A DNA stretch of 43,645 bases from Lingula anatina (taxonomy: Eukaryota > Brachiopoda > Lingulata > Lingulida > Lingulidae), in NCBI RefSeq assembly GCF_001039355.2, contig NW_019774269.1:197239-240883 (forward strand), given 5' to 3'. Each line of letters opens with the position of its first letter. The stretch's first letter is position 1. The notes beneath the pieces are model-generated. The model had not been told where the DNA came from. It worked only from the letters and a program-made list of their open reading frames with translations, and ran no database searches. The position numbers were made by a program, and so were the translations under genes. This document shows positions 31,120 through 41,500 of the stretch, in pieces.

Positions 31120-33480
31120 GTACGGATCGCACGGCGTCCGTGTAAGTGTACGTAATGTAGACTTTTGAAGTTGTTCTCCTGATAGCTTGCACACAACTAG
31201 GATAGGTATTCTATTTATTCCGAATTGTGAGCAGAAGCACTAGAAATAATGAAGACACTTTTCCTTTCTCATATTTTTAAAGGATAAATGGAGAAGTTTG
31301 CAAGATATATAAAATTGAGTATGGTGCACTCCCCCTAGATAGTCTGATATGCAGAAATAGATGGCTGTCCTTTATCAACAAGGTTGTGCATTCTTAAAAT
31401 TGTGACCACCAGTTGTGGACTTCTCCTAAATAAATTTACAAGCTGCTTAGTAAAAGCATCTAGGACCTTATACGTACATATCCAAACACAATCATTGCAC
31501 ACAGCACATGTCAAACAAGAGTCTTCAATCAGGCATTTTACTAGATATAGATTAAAAATATACTAAACAGGTTGCTCAAATTATGGTCACTTAATTCGAC
31601 TTCATATGCTCATGCACTCGATGTACATGTTGAAGTGTTAATCAATACTGTATTTGTTGTGCCGCCTGAACGTCGTAACTCTATCTCACAGAACACAAAG
31701 GGTGAATCTGGTGTGAATTGAAATTTTCAAAGTAAATAATTGATTCCGGTGCGTTGAAATGTACGTCGTGTCTTTTTTATGACAAATTTGCATGATTTCA
31801 TAAATTGCCTTGATTAAAACTTGCTTTTTATCCAAGGAAATGTTTTTTTTTATACGAAGATGAATTAAATAAATGTCTGAGTGCAGGTGTTCAATAATTA
31901 TTGACTTCAACATATGAATGTAGCCCAGGCATGGAAACATCCATGTACCAAATACTAAACAATTTATATATCTTCAAAACAAAATTGTTCAAAGCTATTC
32001 TTAACTTTCGGGTCTATGTTGATATCAAATACATAGAACATATTTAATCTCACTTAAAGAACCTCGATATTCTGTCATAGAATTTGTCCATTGCAAAAGA
32101 CAACGGAGACAAAAATATTTACATATTTTTAACACATTCTTTATCTAAAATAGTTTTTAAATGGGATTTAAATAATAAGAATTGACAGAATCCACTGAAA
32201 AAAAATAAATGCACCAAATGATGATGATAGAAGCTACCGTTTACACTCTTTCACAGCCGTCACTATTTTCACTATTTTCATCACCCAGTGGCTAATTAAC
32301 CACCCAGCCGTGTTAAGGAAATCTTATAAACATGAATTTATGTGTGCGGAACTAATCGTAAGTAATAGGCTATTTTTGCAAATTCTCTATTAGTGCAAAT
32401 AATAGACAGACCTTATATTGTTTACATTGTAAATGTACGAGCTTCTCCAAGCAGGCTATCTGGGGCAACATTTAAAGGGCAATCGCCAAGAAAAAGTAGG
32501 ATGTAAGGGAGCCTCTACACTTTCAGCTGTGGCTTAAATTTCCGAAATTTGAATGACAATATTATTTATTAACCCTACACGCGGGATATGTTCGATACCA
32601 GGTACATTTGAGTTGAGCGTTAACATCCGCAGTCATATCGCATCTCAACTACACACAATAAAATGAACTAAAAAAGATGACAACTGTTTGGCATATACTG
32701 ATCTTTATTAAAAACACAATCACTCCATTCCAATACTTTTAAGTTTTAAAAAATATCATCCACGATCTTATTGCTAAAGAAACAGTACTGGGGATTTTGG
32801 CAAGAAAAATATAATTCACGATTTTTTTGTGTGTCCCCAATTTTTTTTTAAATGACCATTCATTACTCTAACATAACCTTAATAAAATTTTGCTTATATG
32901 TACATTTAGAGACTTCTTTTTGTCTTTACTGGACTTTTGTCGCCTGGTTGATAACATTCACTCACTCTTTTTTTTTTCCACTTCACATACAATTGCCATA
33001 TTAAAGTAGTAGTACTTTCGTTTTGTATCTAGTATACTGCCTCTTTACTGTAACTTGAATAGAAAATAGAGGGAATTGTCTAATACCACAAAATTAAGTA
33101 GATTAATGTAATGAGTCGTTATCTCTATACGTAAAAACCATCACACTGGTATATAATAACACATGAAATCATATTTCCGCTTATCATGGATGACGTCAAG
33201 GTTGTTTCAGCTAGTCGCAAGGCAATACAAGCCCAGGAACTGGCACATCCAACATATAGCTAACGTGTCAAAAAACTTGTTTGTTTAATAAAGGTTCATT
33301 TTAGGCTCTACATGTAGGCTTGTCGTGGATACAAAATAGCTGCGCAACAGATGGTTTGGGCTACACAAAACTACAAAAAAAAGCATTAAGCATGTGCCTA
33401 AAAAGGTTATTTCTACAATTACACCGATTTTATGTGAATACAAATTTAAAGTTTCTTTGGTTAAGATAATCTGAAAAGAC
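31118..33480. other. Gene-free AT-rich stretch
   Basis: No credible frame, repeat array or RNA gene seen over 2.3 kb. A CRE-like TGACGTCA occurs at 33191-33198 with no other promoter evidence. Confidence 0.5.
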
Positions 33481-33615
33481 TCAAGCTCTAGAACTCTGGA
33501 ATGAATATGGTAAGTTCATGCCCGTCTACAACAGCAGGGTAGCAATGGCCGATAAGATCAGGAAGGACGCACTCCATACTGGCGAGTTACTGCCCGAAGT
33601 GAAAGGTGTGGTTTT
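33476..33615 (+). other. Exon-like coding segment, unknown protein
   Basis: One frame is open with well-mixed residues and GC-rich third positions: TQALELWNEYGKFMPVYNS, then VAMADKIRKDALHTGELLPE and VKG, ending at a donor-like AAAG|GTGTGG. It is preceded by an in-frame TAA and has no strong pyrimidine tract, so its 5' border is uncertain. The composition differs clearly from the surrounding AT-rich DNA. A gene fragment or a transposon exon are both possible. Confidence 0.3.
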
Positions 33616-33848
33616 CATGCTGTTGCATTCGTTCCCGTTACAGGTGCAGTACTCCATGTCGACCCCGGAAGTCCCCGAGTCCTATTGCCTTCAGTGAATC
33701 GAGAGGGATTAACTGAGTGATGGCCGGATCTTCCTGCGTCAGTTTCACGCATTTTTCCTCCGTTTCTAATCCGACGCATCCGCGTTGGGCCATTTTCATG
33801 GTCACCCATGTGCCGCTCTGAAATTAAAGAGAATATTGAAGATGTAGT

Positions 33849-33951
33849 AAATAATGCACTGTCCACGAGCCCGATATCCACGATAGCAGGCCGAGCGTCA
33901 GCGAGGCATGCTATAGTGGATATCGGGCGAGGGGGTAACAGTGCATTATTT
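33849..33951. repeat. Short hairpin element, ~42-bp arms
   Basis: AAATAATGCACTGT... CCCGATATCCACGATAGCA (33849 on) folds with TGCTATAGTGGATATCGGG ... ACAGTGCATTATTT (to 33951). Size and structure fit a miniature inverted-repeat element. Confidence 0.7.
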
Positions 33952-34184
33952 GTCATACATACTAAGGGAAATCGTGCATGTTCCTCACCCAAACCCCCTA
34001 ACTTTGAATAGAACACGCTGATATCACCGCGCATGGGGTGATATCAAAGAATGGATTTTTCCCGCGCTTACGCCGATAGTTTCTGTCTAATTGTGGTCAC
34101 CGTCCAATTATTTTCATTTGTGTGAATGGTTTGTGGTTGCGTGTGCTTTGGCAGAGATATGGGTCAGTGGTTTTTCTGTGAGAA

Positions 34185-34246
34185 GTTGGCTGCCCATCTC
34201 CCGCACGTGGCAGTTTCCTGCCCATCTCCCGCACGTGGCAGTCACT
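34185..34246. repeat. Tandem duplication of a ~29-bp unit
   Basis: CTGCCCATCTCCCGCACGTG plus CAG occurs twice in a row. It contains a CACGTG E-box in each copy. Confidence 0.85.
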
Positions 34247-34349
34247 CTCATTAATTTTTCGGCAAAGCTGACAGCAGGGGGTGGAAACGCGCTACTTATA
34301 TGATTAAGATGAGCCTGGCCGTCAGTACCGGATATTGTTTTGTGACCTT

Positions 34350-34420
34350 GAGGAGCAATTAGGCTCAGTGGTTGCGGCACGCATGAACAGTAGTTGAACT
34401 ACCACACCTGGGTCTTTTGT
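34350..34420 (+). other. Possible tRNA-derived SINE remnant
   Basis: GGCTCAGTGG resembles a Pol III A box, and GTAGTTGAACTAC about 30 bp later loosely resembles a B box. No poly-A, no second copy and no full tRNA fold were found, so this is only suggestive. Confidence 0.15.
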
Positions 34421-34615
34421 TTTTGACAACTGTTCACTCGTCATCGAGGCGCTTGTTCAAGACTACAGGCTGATATCTACTAGTACTACCAGTGGCTTCA
34501 TTAGTAACGTTCCCACAATACTTAGTTTTCTGTCTGTGCGTACATACCCTGAAAAAAGCCAGCCTCGCTGACGAGAACAATGGACGTTTCTCACCCCTCT
34601 CTAGGATTACCCCTG

Positions 34616-34619
34616 NNNN
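34616..34619. other. Assembly gap NNNN
   Basis: Four undetermined bases immediately outside the left TTAA of element C. Confidence 0.99.
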
Positions 34620-35020
34620 TTAAGTACCAGTCTCTGTAAGAATCAGAAAAATAACATAGGGGCATTGGAACATGACCCTCCCAGATTTTGTTTTCTTTTA
34701 ATTTATTGTGAAGAACTATGCTAAAAACTAATAAATTGAGCCCGAAAAGTTGCATATTTAAAATAATTTATTTTTTAGAGCGTTTTATATTTAAGCCTGA
34801 AATTTTTCTCCCATATGCTTTTCTATATAAAATGTTCAGGTAACCCCATATTCACTGACAAATAACTCGTATGGCCGACGTAGTTATGTAACATGGCTAT
34901 ACAAGATGTTTACAGCATATATTCAGGTACCAAAAAATGAAATAATTTTTTTTTCAAAACACAAAATGGTTAAATTACATTAAAAACAATCAACGCTAAA
35001 ACTACGCGAAAAAGACCATC

Positions 35021-35032
35021 TGCGCATGCGCA
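35021..35032 (+). promoter_or_regulatory. Perfect NRF1-type palindrome TGCGCATGCGCA
   Basis: Matches YGCGCAYGCGCR exactly. NRF1 sites mark broad promoters of housekeeping and mitochondrial genes in animals. It lies about 210 bp upstream of a TISU-like start at 35240, in a locally GC-richer patch. Confidence 0.4.
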
Positions 35033-35235
35033 GTAGCGGTGACTGCTAAACTACGAACTCATTCAGATGTAAATAAATTGAATTAAGGTTATTTATCTCA
35101 TGAAATGGATATTTTTTGGATACATGGCACTTGTTTTATGGATCATTTATTGCTTGGATTGTTTTTATGCTGACTGGTGTGTAGTATTTGTTTCCGCACA
35201 TCGTTTTTTTTATATACAACATAACTAATTTTATC

Positions 35236-35269
35236 CAAGATGGCGGGAGCTCTGATTGCCGTCGGTTTC
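35236..35269 (+). CDS. Possible short-leader first exon (TISU-like start)
   Basis: CAAGATGGCGGGA at 35236-35248 matches the TISU element, which combines a YY1 core and start codon and drives initiation on very short leaders. From ATG 35240 the frame reads MAGALIAVGF and then meets a donor-type GTATGT at 35270. The ten residues are hydrophobic, as at many signal or mitochondrial N-termini. If unspliced, the frame would run 43 codons to a TAA. The downstream exon is not identified, and the segment lies within element C, so a transposon origin is possible. Confidence 0.3.
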
Positions 35270-35469
35270 GTATGTGGAAGGAGAATGCACACAGTTATTT
35301 ATTTACGGCATGATATGCAATTTTTCATAAATTACCCACAAGAAAGGACTGGTAGAACTTTATGGTCGTAAATAATCGGCACTACTAACTACGGATATCA
35401 AGAAAACTACCAGGTACATGTACCACTGTGAAAACCTCGTCTTCTCTCTCACGTGCAGTTGCCGTTAAT

Positions 35470-35843
35470 ATCCGATATAATCGACAAATAAGTAAAGCAC
35501 TGTCAGTTACTGTACTCTAAATTACAGTCAGTGTTAACTTTGATACAGGTTTTCTAATAAAGTTTTGNTCCTCAAAAATCAACAGACGAAGGCACAGATA
35601 CTAACAAACGAGATTTAAACGAGAGTAGCAATTAAGCGTAACAGAGATAGGCATCTATTGTTCTCTGGGTTCTATTCATTCCGACCAATGAGAGACCGTA
35701 ATACGGGCTCCGCCCCCACGCGTGTAATCTCCTTCTGTTATAACTCCTTGATATAATCGACAAACAAGTAAATTATTGTCAGTTACTATACTCTAAATTA
35801 CAGTCAGTGTCAACTTTGATACAGGTTTTCTAATAAAGTTTTG
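35470..35843. repeat. ~98-bp direct repeat, LTR-like words
   Basis: The segment GATATAATCGACAAAYAAGT ... to AATAAAGTTTTG occurs at about 35475-35567 and again at 35749-35843 with a few differences. The first copy ends exactly at the N at 35568. Between them are a CCAAT-containing, GC-richer block and TTATAACTCC. It could be an LTR-like duplication or an assembly redundancy. Confidence 0.6.
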
Positions 35844-36100
35844 ATGTTCAACGTGAGTTTGTGTTTTATGGCTATTTACTGCTTGAGTATGGTCTACCTC
35901 CAATTTAAAACAGCGCCCTGTAAGGCCCGTCGTGCCCTCTCAGGTACTTGAAGTCGATAACAGAACAGATTACTTGAATACTTAATATATATAGTAGAAA
36001 TTGGTACTCATACAAGTGAAAGAAATTTCTACTTCTTCACAACCAGGATTCTAAATAAAAAAACTTGTAAAATAAAATAGACATGTAAAAGATATCTGTC

Positions 36101-36143
<43 letters not shown>
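36101..36143. repeat. (AAT)n tail of the LINE
   Basis: About 14 AAT units at the plus-strand left end of the LINE fragment, i.e. its 3' tail. Confidence 0.95.
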
Positions 36144-36275
36144 TTCTTATATGGTGCCTTACGTGCTACCTCAAGGTGCCTTACAATAATATAACTAAAA
36201 TCATTAAAATCACAACAATATTTAAATCTGTAACACTTGGAAACCATTTAAAATTAACACTACTAAAACATTATA

Positions 36276-36278
<3 letters not shown>

Positions 36279-36353
<75 letters not shown>
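36279..36353. repeat. (TA)n microsatellite, ~37 units
   Basis: Uninterrupted alternating AT within the LINE 3' region. It creates spurious Ile-Tyr repeats in frames on both strands. Confidence 0.98.
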
Positions 36354-36355
<2 letters not shown>

Positions 36356-36790
36356 ATATATAGACAGATTTAAAAATGTGAGTTTTAAGAAGGGATTTAA
36401 AACTGTCAAAGTTGTCTGCTTTTCTTATTAAATTTGGTAAGGCGTTCCATAATTTGGGGGCATAGATTATAAAAGCCCGATCTCCATAACTTTTGAAGCA
36501 ACCCTTCTCTAAAATGGACTGTTCTAAAATAAGGTCATTCTCAGTATTAAAATGTGTGGACTGCCATGGTGAGTTAAAATAGATAGGATCAGATGAATAT
36601 AATGGTCCTTGTGTATGTATCGCCTTAAAAATGATACAAAGTACTGTATATTCAATCATCTGCTTCACAGGCAGCCAGTTTTATCCTTTCAGAATGGGAG
36701 TGATATGGTGTGTACTATTGCACTTTATTTGACAAACCAGTCTTGCAGCTCAGTTTTTCTCGGAAAGATATAGCAGTACATTAGATTTTC

Positions 36791-37800
36791 AGTCACAAAA
36801 AAATACTAAATGAGAAAACAAGATAGCATTACGATTTGCTTTATAAGCCTTGATAATCATGCTAATTGTATTAAAGACTCACCTAATCAAGTCCTGCTTG
36901 GTATAATGCTCCCACAGTTTTGATATCATAAAGTCTGTGTTATCCATAAATTTTTCTCATATTTCTTTACTGAAAACTAGCAGGTACGTGACCTAACTTT
37001 ACTCTGAACATTAAAAATTGTAAATAGTAACTTAAATAGGGGAAATTATCATAATGATCGATACTTTCTACCTGATTGTAACATGCCAAATTAGTCCTCA
37101 GTGCTGAGGCAGATGTTGGACTCGTCAAAATGTATGATCATGCATGATTCTCGGGACAAAAAGCATCAAATACTATCATGTTGAGGCACCCTTAACATTG
37201 ATAACTGCTTTGCTTTGATATCACAACTTCTAACAGTGTAGCTGGTTACCAATGGACTTTACCTATACACCAAATTTTCTTACAAATAAGTTGTATACCA
37301 AAAGAAAATTAGCAAAATTAATAAATTATGAACATCTTAGGGCAAGGAGCATGAGAGAAAATATATATTGGTATTTTAAGTTTGTGACAAAAATGCTGAA
37401 CACCATAATAAATATTCATATAATTTACTACTATGCAGAAAAGATGCCTCATTTCCTTCAAATAAGAAAGACTAAATACAAGTTTTATTTCACTGTGACT
37501 TGTTTACAATATATTCATATACAATTAAAAGAATCAAATAAAAATGTTAATTAATCTGGGGTGGGCACTGCTAAATCCACGCACATTATAGATAGTAGTT
37601 TATGATAATGATTAAGGGAATTTTTTTTCCTGGACAGTGGTAGAATGTCCACAAGAGATTGAAACTGAAGCTGAGATCGGCAGGAGATATTTCTCAACTA
37701 TAAGATGTCAACCAAAAGAATACCACCACATTGCTGTTATTGTATGACTCTGAAAGATTAACACCCATTGTCCCATTGTGAAAATTCATCATTTAAAGTT
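36791..37800. other. No gene recognised
   Basis: The longest frame (37252-37554, 100 codons) is Asn/Lys/Tyr-rich, as expected of AT-rich noise. A polypyrimidine-acceptor-like TTTTTTTTCCTGGACAG at about 37621-37637 precedes a segment that contains early stops in the fitting phases. Confidence 0.45.
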
Positions 37801-38780
37801 TTTTTAAAGATCACAAAAATTTTTACCTGTGTGCTTTTGACTAAATCAAGTTATTTATCAGGACACAAGTACAAATTTGTATTTTAATCCATTTTTAAAG
37901 CAGAAATAGGGAAATACGGAAAATTTGCTATTTGGTTGACGCCATCTTGGATTGTGAATTTTAAATTTTGCATATTTTTTTAAATGTTTGAAAAAAAGAT
38001 TTTTTTAAATATTAACTCAAAACATTCACTTTTAATGTATGACAATATTAGGTGGCTTTGGCCAGTCTATGAAAAATGTATTTGAAAATGGCAAAATTTG
38101 GGCATTTTAGCTAAAATTTGAAATTTTGGAAATCTGCCATATTTAGAGTTGTTTTTTTTTTTAAATTTTTTAGGACTGTTTAAAATATTAAGTAATATGC
38201 TTTTGACTAAATTAAGATATAATATTTAGCAGGATACAAAAAAGAAATGTGTGTTTTTATCCATGCTTGTTTAGTTTAAAGCAGAAATAGGGACATTTTG
38301 TCATTTGATTGTCACCATCTTGGATTAAGAATTTTAAAATTTGAATAATTTTTTGAAAAATGTGTTTGAAAAAAAAAATTTTTTGATTAAAACAGTTCCG
38401 TTTATGTACTTCCTTATGTTATGTATGTCGATAATAGGTGGCTTTGGCCAGTTTATGAAAATATATTTGAAAATGGCATATTTGGGCACTTTACCAAAAG
38501 TTTGAATTTTTGAAAATTCCCCATTTTCAAAGTTATTTTTCTAACTTTTAAAGGCCACCAAAAACATTTATTTATATGTTTTTAATTCACATAGGATATG
38601 ATATTTAACAATGTCTGAAAATGAAAAATGATTATTTATCCACATTTATGGTTTTTTTAGCTCAAATATAGCTGAAATTGAAATATTGCAATCTGGGTTC
38701 CGCCATCTTTGGTGAAAATTTTTAAGTACTGTTACCATGGCAACCGAGGTTGATTCAAACAAACCAATATCCATTATGTT
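37800..38780. repeat. ~381-bp tandem repeat, about 2.5 copies
   Basis: CAGAAATAGG at 37901 and 38282, and AGGTGGCTTTGGCCAGT at about 38051 and 38436, give a ~381-bp period. A degenerate third copy starts near 38650. Each copy holds a CGCCATCTTGGAT or CACCATCTTGGAT phrase. It adjoins the right inverted repeat of element C. Confidence 0.8.
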
Positions 38781-38920
38781 GGTTTGGGGCTATAATGAAC
38801 AAATACCAATTTTCATCAAAATCTGAGAGGGTCATGTGCCACCCTATTCTGAACCTTTCAGAGACTGGTACTTAAGTCTTAAAAGAAAAAAAAGAACCAT
38901 TCTCTCTTCTTCTACTCCAG

Positions 38921-39176
38921 GCCACCACCTCCCAGTCATGGACAACATCCTAAGTATTGGATAAGTCTGACAATTAACTATCGTGAAGAAATGGCATGGC
39001 AGAGCCCCGGAGGAATGACACCACTAACATACAGCAACATGTGCCCTACTTGTGTTCACACTAGTAACTGTTTCTACTTAGATAGCAGTGTCTCCTTCCA
39101 GTGGATAAGGGGTGACTGTTATCAAAATATCTTTTATATATGTGAAAAAACAGGTGGGGTTCAAATTGAAATTTGA
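38921..39176 (+). CDS. C-type lectin-like domain, terminal exon
   Basis: A strong acceptor (CTCTTCTTCTACTCCAG, ending 38920) opens a frame that runs to TGA at 39174-39176: GQHPKYWISLTINYREEMAW, PLTYSNMCPTCV, CFYLDSS, FQWIRGDCYQNIFYICEK. YWISL corresponds to the WIGL motif, and the W...C.....YICE end is the standard C-terminal half of a C-type lectin fold with its paired cysteines. The calcium/sugar motifs EPN/QPD and WND are not present (W-I-R-G-D-C instead), so classical sugar binding is doubtful. The exon needs two bases from the preceding exon (phase 2). Earlier exons, including the signal peptide and first half of the domain, were not found in the window; the upstream intron holds element C. 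Confidence 0.75.
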
Positions 39177-39217
39177 TTATTATTTGTAATATATTAAAAT
39201 TTTCATCCATTTTATGT

Positions 39218-40070
39218 ACAGACACAGATGTGTCTGTACATATAGCCATCACCTGCGTCTGTCGTTGCCGTCGTCGCCGTCGTCGTGCACTTTTACCGAT
39301 AACACGATAAGTGGAAAATCGTTTTTTCTTTTGGCTTGAAACTTACAGAACTAACTTACACTTTTTTCAGCATTTATGTGGCACCGATAACACGATAAGT
39401 GGAAAACCGTTTTACCTTTTGACTTGAAACTTATAGAACTGATGAATATTCATAATATGCAGGTCAAGTTCGAAAATCAGCATGATTGGGCCATTTATAT
39501 GGAAGTTATTCTGTTTTTTTCACTTTTTTCAGCATTTATGGAACACTGATAACACAATATTTGAAAAACCATTTTACCTTTTGGCTTAATTGAAACTTAC
39601 AGAACTGATAAATATTCATAATACACAGGTCAAGTTCGAAAATCAGCATGATAGGAACATTTTTATGGAGGTTATGCTGTTTTTTCACTTTTTTTCAGCA
39701 TATATGCAACCCTGATAACACAATAAGTGAAAAACCACTTTACTTTTTGGCTTGAAACTTACAGAACTGATGAATATCTATAATATGCAAGTCAAGTTCG
39801 AAAATTGGCATGATTAGGGCATTTTTATAAAAGTTTTGCTGTTTTTTTACTTTTTTCAGCATATATGCAACCCTGATAACACAATAAGTGAAAAACCACT
39901 TTACTTTTCAGCTTGAAACTTACAGAACTGATGAATATCTATAATACGCAAGTCAAGTTCGAAAATTGGCATGATCAGGGCATTTTTATAAAAGTTTTGC
40001 TGTTTTTTCACTTTTTTCAGCATATATGCAACACCTATAACACATTTTAAATCGATTGGCCAATTGTCTT
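39218..40070 (+). repeat. ~160-bp tandem repeat with palindromic head, locus 2
   Basis: Same head as at 2716: TGTACAGACACAGATG and complement, then CACCTGCGTCTGTCG. It is followed by about five units with CCGATAACAC or CCTGATAACAC landmarks at about 39294, 39383, 39545, 39711, 39871 and 40031. After a short first unit, spacing is 160-166. It starts 40 bp after the lectin stop codon, so it may lie in that gene's 3' region. Confidence 0.88.
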
Positions 40071-40826
40071 GAAATTCACAGTAGTGATCATTGTTACTGA
40101 AATACAGATTAAGTTTTGAAAATAAGCTTGATCAGTTAAAGTTTGGTGAAGTTATGCCATTTTATTTGTATATAAGTGTTTTTTCCTGAAATTTAATTCT
40201 CAGGCATGTTAACAGTCTCATTTTTTAACTAATTAGATATTGTTACTGCGTACCATTCACTAACTCAACAACAAATCTTTAAATTTCACCTTTATTTTTC
40301 AGGCACACATTGTAGCTATCTATATTGAATTCTGAGGTAAATTCTGGAGTGAATTCNGTGAAAAACCACTTTACTTTTCGGCTTGAAACTTACAGAACTG
40401 ATGAATATCTATAATACGCAAGTCAAGTTCGAAAATTGGCATGATCAGGGCATTTTTATAAAAGTTTTGCTGTTTTTTCACTTTTTTCAGCATATATGCA
40501 ACACCTATAACACATTTTAAATCGATTGGCCAATTGTCTTGAAATTCACAGTAGTGATCATTGTTACTGAAATACAGATTAAGTTTTGAAAATAAGCTTG
40601 ATCAGTTAAAGTTTGGTGAAGTTATGCCATTTTATTTGTATATAAGTGTTTTTTCCTCAAATTTAATTCTCAGGCATGTTAACAGTCTCATTTTTTAACT
40701 AATTAGATATTGTTACTGCGTACCATTCACTAACTCAACAACAAATCTTTAAATTTCACCTTTATTTTTCAGGCACACATTGTAGCTATCTATATTGAAT
40801 TCTGAGGTAAATTCTGGAGTGAATTC
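39888..40826. repeat. 469-bp direct duplication around an N
   Basis: 39888-40356 and 40358-40826 agree except at about two positions (TTCAGCTTG/TTCGGCTTG and CCTGAAAT/CCTCAAAT), separated only by the N at 40357. Contig-end redundancy or two haplotypes joined end to end is far more likely than biology. Confidence 0.9.
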
Positions 40827-40870
40827 TAGGGCGAGTTCTGAAGTGAGTTCTGAGGTGTTTTCTGATGTGG
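40797..40870. repeat. 12-bp minisatellite, about 5-6 units
   Basis: GAATTCTGAGGT-type units repeat every 12 bp. On the minus strand this gives a Thr-Ser-Glu-Leu/Phe tetrapeptide pattern within a spurious frame. Confidence 0.75.
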
Positions 40871-40902
40871 TGAAACTAAATAAAAAATAAGTAAAATAGA
40901 TA

Positions 40903-41002
40903 AATAATAATAATAATAATAAATAAATAAATAAATATATTACATTAAGTGTACACACAAATGCAAATATAAAGAACGGAGAGAGAGAGAGAGAGAGAGA
41001 GA
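40903..41002. repeat. (TAA)n/(TAAA)n and (GA)n microsatellites
   Basis: TAA/TAAA repeats at 40903-40936 and ~11 GA units at 40981-41002. Confidence 0.9.
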
Positions 41003-41500
41003 TACAAACTCGCAAATATCGACAATATGACTAAAACTATGAAATTAAATATATAGCTATAGTACTTACACAACATTCGGCAACTTAAAGATTGAGTACA
41101 CAGTAACGTGGCGGCGAGGAAAGCAATTGTCTAGAAGGATAACGTACATGTCGACTAAATATATATATATTGATATAAAAAAGATGACTTTATACTAATA
41201 TCACCTGACTTAATGAATAACTAATAGGTGACGACGGTTTACAAATCTTTTATATCAAAATAAATGAACAACTAAATATGTACATATCCAAAGTGTTCTA
41301 CGTGTCTTACCTTATTACATTTAGAAGAAATAAAAAACCTGACCGCACCCAGAAGTGGTGTGTGCTCGCTTTTATAGTGAGCGTTGGCAAAAAGTACTCA
41401 AATATTCATGACCCTATTACAGCGACATTGTAGCAGGTGTGATAACGTGATATACACGGTATTTGTCGATGTCGACAACAGATATTTTAAGTTGTTCTTT
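41003..41500. other. No gene recognised
   Basis: Mixed AT-rich DNA with a short GC-richer block at 41340-41395 (CTCGCTTTTATAGTGAGCG forms an imperfect hairpin). Nothing further. Confidence 0.45.

Larger units (their letters stand above)
36085..36790 (-). pseudogene. CR1/L2-like LINE 3' end with (ATT)n tail
   Basis: The minus-strand translation contains THHITPILKG, NWLPVKQMIEYTVLCIIF, ENDLILEQSILEKGCF, DRAFIIYAPKLWNALPNLIR and FKSLLKTHIFK. This is the same family as 2040-2716 but better preserved. The 3' untranslated end has the typical GTAAGGCACCTTGAGGTAGC block and terminates in an (ATT)n tail at 36101-36143, complete for a LINE 3' end. A long TA microsatellite has expanded between the coding end and the tail. 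Confidence 0.85.
34620..38875. mobile_element. TTAA-flanked inverted-repeat element (element C)
   Basis: TTAA GTACCAGTCTCTG at 34620 is mirrored by CAGAGACTGGTAC TTAA at 38859-38875. The inverted similarity continues inward for ~60-70 bp (ATGACCCTCYCAGATTTTG). TTAA at both ends is the target duplication of piggyBac and Kolobok elements. The left TTAA directly touches the NNNN gap, so the left flank is unknown. No transposase is seen. A LINE 3' end, microsatellites and a ~381-bp tandem repeat lie inside. Confidence 0.55.

Noticed and set aside
30806-31145. Three overlapping frames of 65-95 codons
   Set aside because: They overlap each other on opposite strands inside a CpG-rich repeat and run into poly-A; no domain features.
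33615-34034. A 139-codon minus-strand frame
   Set aside because: It crosses a hairpin element and repeat-like GC-rich DNA, and its composition (Arg/Gly/Thr/Ser runs) shows no recognisable domain.
34350-34420. A functional tRNA gene
   Set aside because: A- and B-box-like words exist but no cloverleaf could be drawn; at most a degraded SINE.
36176-36668. Ile-Tyr repeat proteins on both strands
   Set aside because: Produced by the TA microsatellite; only the upstream part of the minus-strand frame is real LINE RT sequence.
37621-37750. Possible exon after an acceptor-like TTTTTTTTCCTGGACAG
   Set aside because: The phase compatible with the candidate first exon at 35240 meets TAG at once, and no good donor or family match was found.
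38855-38878. Acceptor-like TTTCAG before AGACTGGTAC
   Set aside because: The following bases are the terminal inverted repeat of element C, also present at 34624; not an exon.
41340-41395. Hairpin with TTTATAG as a possible promoter or terminator
   Set aside because: Imperfect and isolated; no adjacent gene or second promoter element.
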